From the NCBI RefSeq assembly GCF_037042905.1, contig NC_087251.1, positions 39,242,373-39,306,372 on the forward strand: DNA of 64,000 bases. Direction: 5' to 3'. Shown here piece after piece: positions 37,401 to 46,400 of this stretch (its first letter is position 1; every line of letters starts with the position of its first letter). The position numbers and the translations under genes were made by a program. Source of the stretch: Lytechinus pictus. Lineage: Eukaryota > Echinodermata > Echinoidea > Temnopleuroida > Toxopneustidae. The notes beneath the pieces were generated by a model. That model was not told the DNA's origin, ran no database searches, and was given only the letters and a program-made list of their open reading frames with translations.

Positions 37401-40400
37401 ACTTGAAAGGCCTTTGACAGTGTACCACATCAAGGACTTGTGGCAAAACTAGATGCATCCACCATCTAAAGGAGATTCAAAACTTGTATTGCTGATTTTC
37501 TCAGTGGCAAAACCCAGAGGGTAGCAGTAAACAATGCCAGATCTCAGTGGTGCATGGTAAAGAGTAGGGTGTCCCAGGGTAGCGTGCTCGGCCCGACATT
37601 GTTTGTGTTGTACATCAACGATCTTCCTGATGTTACATAATCCACTGTAAGGATCTATGCAGATGACACTAAGGCCTTTTCTTCTGTCTCCACTCCTAAT
37701 CAATGCAAACTTTTCCAAACAAGTTTGCACTCACTGATGGACTGGTCCTCAAAGTTGCAACACCGACAAGAGCAGTGTTTTGCATATTGGATCAGGTGAC
37801 CAAAGAGCGCACTACAATATCGGGAGTACAGAACTAAATAAAGTTAGAGATGAAAAGGATTTAGGGATCAACATTGACGACGATCTAAAATTCCACAAGC
37901 AAGTGTCAAATGCTGTCAATAACGCAAACAGGGTATTGATCAGCATCAGACGTACTTTCCAGTGTCTTGATTCGACCACTATCCCCAAACTATTTAAAGG
38001 GTTAGTGTGGCCACTCCTGGAATTTGGAAATGTCATCTGGTCACCACGATACGTTACTGATGCTAAGGCTGTCGAGAGAGTTCAGAAGAGAGCAACAAAA
38101 TTAATCACCAGGATCAAAAATCTTCCATACAAGGAAAGGCTCAAACACCTGAACTTGCCATCATTGGAGTACAGAAGAGAGAGAACTGACATGATTCAAG
38201 TAAGATCACTTATGAAGTCGACAGGCTTAACCCAAAACACTTTTTTCAACTAGCTGACAGTACTACAAGAGGTCACACGTTCAAGCTTGTATAGCCAATA
38301 TGCAGAACAAACGTGAGAAAACAAGCTTTTAGTCACCGAGTAGTCAATGATTGGAACTCTCTCCCAGCTGAGGTAGTTGAAGCTCCCACAGTAGACACCT
38401 TCAAAATCAGGCTAGACCGACACTGGAAAGATGGGCATTATTATGATTCCCACTACTCTTAATTAGATATAAGTCAATTTTCACCTACTTGCCCCACTGC
38501 CTCCTTGAAATTATTGAAGCATGAAGGAAGCTGACAAGAGGATAAACCTGGAAGCTCGACTGCTGAATCAGCATTCTTCCAGTATTTGCGGTAAGGTAAG
38601 GTAGCTCGGTTACACTTCGTAATTCCGAAGGTTCGTAATTCCGAAGGTTCTTTATTCCGACGGTTCGTAATTCCGAAACACGTAAATTGCCTATACCTCG
38701 ATGTTCGTTAATCCGAAAACGTAAAAGGGTTCGTTAATCCGAACATTTATGGCGTTATTCCGAAGGTTCGATAATCCGAAAACGAAATAAGGTTCGATGT
38801 TCTGAAGGTTCGTCAATCCGAAAACGAAATAAGGTTCGTTGTTCCGAAGGTTCATTAATCCGAAAACGAAATAAGGTTCGTTGTTCCGAAGGTTCGTTAG
38901 AACGAAAATGAAATAAGGTTCGTTAATCATTAGTTTTCGGACTAACGAACCTTCGGAATTGCGGACCTCATTTCATTTTCGGATTAACGAACCTTCGGAA
39001 TTACGAACCTCACTTCGTTTTCGGACTAACGAACCTTCGAAATTACGAACCTTATTTCGTTTTCGGACTAACGAACCTTCGGAATAACGAACCTTCGAAA
39101 TATCCGAACCTTCGGAATAACGAAGCTTCGGAATTACGAATGTATGCGAGGTAGCTCGATACAAAATGATATATTAAAAAAATTAATATAAAGTTTTCTT
39201 TTAAGATTTCCTACACCTTCCAACGCGTAAAAGAAAAATTTATATAATTTTGGAGGCGGAATCACAACAGTTATTTCTAATCAATATGCATTAGCAACAT
39301 CAGTGAACCTATAAGCGGTCATTTTACATTCTCATTGAATATCAAATAATAAAAAAACGACAAAGACAGCCGATACAATTATGAGTATACAAAAGGTTGT
39401 AAACCAAACCAAGAAAGAAAATACACTCTAAAAATATTGGGTAAAAATGCTCCATGAGAATAATTAAGTGTCCAACCAACGTTGGGTATTTTTATTTATC
39501 CAGTGTGATAACAAAATTGCCCATTCTAAAGTAATTGCTGTTTATTTTTTAACCTTTAATATACTGGACAATTGCTTCCCGCATTGGGTAAAATACTGCC
39601 CCCAAATTGATTGGACACATAATTACCCTCGCTCTGGTTAATATTTTACCCAATATTTTTGCAGTGTACATGATGATGCATAATATATTTGATATTCGTG
39701 CTGAATCTCATTAGGAAGCCTAACCCAAGATTCACGGCACGTGCAATTAATTATCAACGCGTGTGGGCAAGGGCGGATGATAAGATATCGATTAACACAA
39801 GTGTATTTATTCATTTATGGGGTGTTTCTCACATAAAAATTCGCTTTCAATACAAATTGATTAACTTGGCAGGCTGAAAACTAACGCTTTCAAATATGTA
39901 GGTCTACTGCCGAGAATAAAATCTAAGGCAATATAAGTTTTCAAAGAAGACCCTTGTGATGTTTTGCCTCTCGACCTTTTGACAAAACAATTTTATCAAG
40001 TGGTCTAACCTCAATATATTCCTTATCACTATTTTATTTTCAATTTCTTGTTCATAAGCCTACCCTTATTTCAGCAAAGGCACAGCGGTGGTTGAAAATG
40101 AAAAGAGTGCAGATTTTATTAACCCAAAGTTGCTGGTGCATATGGCTTAAGTTTATTTCTGATAAATTTCAAACGAGTTTGACAATGAAACAAACTCAAG
40201 AACTCATCTAATAATTCATTTGTAACTCTAGTTTCGTGTATTTTTAGACACATATTTAGGGTTTCAGCATTGGGAATATGGAATATGAAAGTTAATACTC
40301 GTCACTATAACAAATGACGGCGATTTCTAAGGTGGACAAAACATTAACGTTGTGGATGTCATCATATTCTCAATTCCCAAGTCCATGATATTTGATATAA

Positions 40401-43400
40401 TGTTCGATGACCTGAGTGAACATACATTACATCTAAAAACTATGAAGTCACTGACAAAATGATGCACTGTTTAACCCACACGTCTTCTCTGTCATGATAT
40501 AGTTCGGTTCATTTGAAAGTTTCCTTACTTAAAGACATGTTCGTGGTATTATGGGTTTCCAACAGTTAAGCGTCGGTACCAAAGCAATATTAGATAACGA
40601 TAACATTACTATTTAGGGAGAATCGATGATTTGTATGTTGATTCTAAATTTGACATCTGCATCATTACATCACTGAAGATTTACAATAGTATAATAAAAT
40701 AACTCATACATTCCCGTTCGTTTTGGTACCAGACGGTCAGTGATTTCTGGTGAAGAATACTTTAAACTGTATGTTTTCTTGCTTGGAAATAATCTTTCCT
40801 CATGATGAGGAACATGTTAATCAAGTCTTTATCCTGTGAAAACCATTGCATTAGGTTTCATTCCAAAGTATTTGACGAATGCCTTTAATTGAGCCTATAT
40901 CGTGTCAGCTGTATTTTCTCAATCAATACGAAGCGAACTAATTACCAAGAAGTGATGTCAGCGGTACATATGACGATCTCATTCGATATCAATTTGACTT
41001 CTTCCGTGTTTAAAACAGCTTCTACGAGATGGGATAACACTTTAACGATGGATATTTTGTATATTCACGAAAAATATTAACTTTATTCAATTTATTCATG
41101 TTTCTTCATGTTTTTCTTACTTTCGCTGCCCTCCTTTATTTCATTTTTTTTTATTGCATACCTTCTTTCGTTTCTAACTTTCCTTCTTTCTTTTCTCCCT
41201 TTTCTTGATTTCTTTCTTTTCTTTTTATTTGTTTCTTTCTCTCTCTCCTTCTTTTTCTTTCTTTCTTTTTTTTTCTTTCGTTGTTTCTTTACCCATCATG
41301 TCGGTTTTATTTTTTCCCCTCCAAGTGATGAATCAAACCTTTAACTCTGTTTTCTTTTCTATCCCTTTCCCTTTTGTTCATTTATTTATTTAGTTCCTTT
41401 TTTCAATTCTTTCTCTCTGTGATTGTTCTTTCTTTCATCCATCCTGTCGATTTTAGTGCTTCTGTTTCTTCCTCCAAGGGATCTATCTAACTTTTAAATG
41501 CATTTACCTTCACATCTTCAATTGAAATTTCAAAATTAAAATTGGCTGATATTGCTTTTCCTTTCCACATTCTCTTAAGAGCTTAGAGGCATCTTCTGTG
41601 ATATAAATGTGATATAAATATCGTAAATTATTATTAAATAAACTGTTCGCAATACGCTTAGGAACAAACATGAAAAACAAACATTAAATTCCAAGAGCAA
41701 TAATCAAAATTTAACGAATCGATTAGTAGAAACTGCGTGCAGGTCAAAGGTTCACAAGGGACATGTCTGCTACATGGAATTATAATCAGATGTGTATTTA
41801 CATTCTACTCACCTTGATCACAGAGCAATCCACCCCACTTGTACTCGCAGTTACACTGCCAAGGCGATACACAACCGCCATGCTTACATCCAGGGTAGGG
41901 CATGCATTGATCGCACAGCTCACCTTGCCAACCATGACGGCACCTGGAACACGTGATCAATACAGATTAGCCAATCACGTATCACGATTTCGACACAACG
42001 ACGATCAATGTACACTTGAATTTAAACGTTCGTTATTGCATTACTACTTATTGGGATATTCATGCAGATACCTTTTTTTTTGCTCGGGGTTTTAATAAAT
42101 CGAAGATATGGAGTAAGGAGCGCTTTATCATGCTTTTGAAAGACACATTATTAAAACCAATTAACTAACACTCACATCCATGAAAGAAAAAAAAACACGA
42201 TTACTAACTGTTAGATCTAACAAACGATGTTTATTGAATAAAATATTCAAAAGATTTTAATACTCTACAACGCCTTTTCTAGGTGAATCTATATCTCACA
42301 CACAGTGCAATTAATAGCAAAATCGAATGACGTGAGCTGTACAGGGGAGGGTGGAATCCCTCTCGCTTAGCCTGGCGGAAATCATTTGATATCGATGGGA
42401 TAGCGCCATCACCACTAAACTCAACCAAACAACTAACTATCTTCCAAGCGATTAACGACCTTACATTTCTCAAATCTCCTAGAATATAAGACCTTATCTA
42501 CTGAAAATAATATAAATAAAACCATTATAGTGATATGATAAAATAATGTTGATATCCTAGTTTTGTTGCTGTTGTTGATGATATATGTTGTTGTTGATTG
42601 GTTTAAACGGCACTCTCATTAAAAAAAAAACCCGTATGCGCCAATTAATATTATTTTATCATATCACTATAAAGGTTTTATTCTTAGTATTTTTAGTAGA
42701 TAAGGCCTTATATTTTGGAAGATTTTAGAAATGTAAGGTCGTTAATTAGATAGAAGATATAAACTTTCATGTCGATATAGTTTGATATAAAAAATGGGTC
42801 TTTTTTTTATTATAAACGCTGCATGAATTAAGACATCAAATTCGGTTTGGTAATGCATAAATTGATACCGGGATTTAATATATATGTGGCTAGTAGAACT
42901 CAGTAAGTCAGTATAATAATGTAAAAGTCTGTTTTTTCTGGTAAAGTTAAGACGCTTGGTACATTATCGTACTAGTGTTCATAGTTTATAGAGATCAACT
43001 GGCTGAAAGAAACCTGCTATAAGTTTAAAGACATACTAACTAATATATTAAATATATTCAATATAATTTCGATTACTTGCCAACTATAAATCAACAAAAA
43101 ATAAATGACATAAAACATGCATGATAACTATAGGGCATAGCCTCACCACAATATATTCAAATCGATCAGGCCTAAAGGGCACCTCCGTTTACTGAACTGA
43201 AATCAATTTTTCGCATTGTAATAGAAATGAATTATTTACAATTTCTCTGGATTTCTATGAATTTTCATCTCTTTAACGTGTCGTTGTACTTCAGTCCGAA
43301 GAAAATAATAAAAACCTCTAACAGGTATTTCTTTTTTTAATTTACAAAGTAAGTATTGCTCATTTTTAATTAACTAGGTTCAATGGGAAAAAAAGAGTTA

Positions 43401-46400
43401 AACTTCCATTTCCAATCCTCGATGTTACAAATTAATACTTTTCTTTAAGCAAAGTAGAAAACATCAATAATTTAAGACTAACTAATCGTTAATTAAAAAG
43501 AAAAGAAATAATAATGAAGGAATGAGGGAAAGGAGAGTAATGATAACTTTAGAAAGAGAAGAATAAAAACAAGAGGGAAAGGAAGAACAAGAAGAAAAAG
43601 GAGAAGGATGTGAAGAAGAAGAAGAAGAAGGAAGAAAAAGAAACGAAAAAGAAAAGGAAAAATAAGGATGAGAAGAAAAGGAAGATAAAAAAAAAGAAGT
43701 ATGGAAAAAAGAAGAAGAAGGATGAGAACAGAGGAAGCAGAAAAAGCAGTATAAGATAAAGAAGAAACGAAGGAGGAGAAGGAAGGGAAAAGAAGAGAAA
43801 AAGAACAAGATAAAAAGGACGAAAACGTTAAGAAGGAGAAGGAGGAGGAGGAGATAGAAAAAGGGTAAGAAGGAGTAAGGTCATAGAAGAGGAAGATGCT
43901 TTGCAACGTTAGACCCAAAAGATAGAGAAATAATTATTTTTGATAAATGCACCCAATGAATGTATAAGCTGGGATAGATGTACGTTATGTGCCTACCTGC
44001 ATTCATCCGGAGAATCACAGAAACCGTATGTCGCATGACATCCTTTCTTGCAGATTGCTGTACATAAAAATAGAATTAAATTACTTTGAGAGTTATCCAT
44101 CCATCAGTTGTAAACATTTAAATCATGTGCTCATACAAGAAGAATTATGTATGACGTATAAAAAATAAGATTATCTAAACATGGTAAATAATTGGTTTAT
44201 AACGAAAACAACAACATTTAAAAACACAAACATGGCAAGGTAATTTATCTTGCCATCTCGACTTGAAGGTCTATTTGTATGTTTCCAAGTCGACTTATAT
44301 ATCGACATGGCGAAGGCGAGATACGTTATCTTGTCAAATCGCCCCCCCCCCAAAAAAAAAAGGTTGCATGACAAGTGTACTTAAAATTATATGTTGACAT
44401 GACGAGATACGTCCACCACGTAACTCATCGTGTCGATATACAATTGTCTATAAATTAACTTGGGAAGATAACATATCTCGTCATGTCGACATACAACTTG
44501 TTATAAGTCTACTTGGGAAAATATCTTGTGTCACAATGTCTATTATTTATTTTTGTAATATTAATTTCATCTTGTATATTTAATATAGCTGGACCCCTCG
44601 GCAGAACAGTTGAGCTGTAATGGCTCAGCTGAGTAGGGTGATCAGTCCAATGTTATTTTATCATTTATTATATCATGTTGTAACTTTATATGTATTGTTT
44701 TTATATTGGTAAATCAAATCAAATCAAGTCTCCATAATAAGGCTAATATGATAATATATCGATCTCGTCATGTCGACATACAACTTTTTGTTATAAGTCG
44801 ACTTGGCAAGATACCTTATGCCACTATGTCTCCATAATAAGGCTATCAAGTCGACATGGCTGGATGCAATGTCTCTCCATGTGAACTTGATAAGATTATT
44901 AAGTCGACAGGGTGAGATATAGAATTTCTCGCCTTGTCCTCATATGTAGATGACATTCCAAAAATATCGAAGGTATTCACCTATCATACAATGACTTCCG
45001 GTCCAACCGGGATCGCACACCCGACCGCCATCATCATCACACGTGTAATGACCGAGGAGGTCATCGCGAGGCGTACAGTAATTCATACAGGTCGTCCCGT
45101 AGAAATCGTCATCGCACTGGAGGCGAACGCGGTATAGCACGGTTGCCGTAAGACCATCGTGGCGGAGAGTGACCCACGACGGAGAAGGCACCATTATACT
45201 GGAGTGGTACACACGTTCGATCAACTGGTAGGTCACGTTTCGATCCCCTTGGCCTTCTGCACTCGTTCGAGACGTTGGTGGTGACGAAAGAGTGGTCGGT
45301 GGTGACGGCAACAGTACCGGCGATTGCGTTGTCGATGGTTGCGGTGATGACAACGACGGTGATGTTGACGAAGATCTGGTAGATGATGGTTTCTTTACTG
45401 CTTTAGCAACAAAGGTTAAAACACGTTTTAAGGATACATACCTTGAAAAGAGGTTCAACTTTGCGCCTAAGATTTCTAATAAGAGTAGACCTAATGTGCA
45501 AAGGCACACATTATGTACATGATATTGGTGCAGTTGCTACAATGTCGACCCAAAGGCAGCCAACATGAGCAAGTTTGTAGTAATTTCTTATATATAGATA
45601 TTAAGTTCAAATGTATATATGTTGAACTTCGTATCGAATACTCAATCAGACAATCAACCAACCAATTGATATGAATTGATAGTTATCAATGAAAATGGTA
45701 ACATGGATGACAAATACAAAAGGGGTCTCCGTCAGGCCTATCAACGAACTACAATGAACAGATATTACGAAATTGGCATGAATAATTATCATTGGACCCA
45801 TCATGGTTCAATCATGGTTCAACTCTCGATCTAATGATGCAGAAATGATATCATTTCGTCATTGTCTTCTGCCTCTTTCGTTTCTTTCTCTCTCTTTAAA
45901 CTTACTTTTGAAAGCATCTCCGTCAACATCCAGTGCTTCGAGTAGCAAAGTGAATGTCGTCTGCAGAGTAAAAGAAATAATATAATCCTTCATCATTGAA
46001 GTGAAAAGATCTACGTTGAACAGATATTATGAAATAGGATTACAAATTATCGTTGATATTATGCGAGGTGAATACCGATGCTATAGTCATGAGACTCACA
46101 AAATAATTTGATTTTATATTCACAATCTTCAGAATTGTAAGAAGATGTGTAACTCGAAGGAAAGGAAGATGGTTATGATGAAGAAGAAGCAAAAAAAGAA
46201 TAAAATAAAGGGGGAAAGCAGGAGGAGGAGAAGGTGATGATGATGAAGAAGGAGAAGAAAATAAGAAGAAGGAGAAAAGGGAGAAGAAGAAGAAGAAGAA
46301 GGAGGAGGAGGAGAAAAGGAGGAGAAGAAGAAGAATGAATAAAAAGAAAAAAAAGAAGAAGAAAAGAAGAAAAAGAAAAAGAAGAAGATGAAAAAGAAGA

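Noticed and set aside
38600..39160. CRISPR array
   Set aside because: Repeats are contiguous, inverted about the centre and lack unique spacers, and the genome is eukaryotic.
38691..39164. Repeat proteins with a 14-residue [14 protein letters not shown] period
   Set aside because: They are frames through the 42-bp foldback units; the period equals the DNA repeat.
43482..43918. Minus-strand ORFs of 108 and 141 residues
   Set aside because: They are translations of a polypurine tract (F/S/L only) inside an intron.
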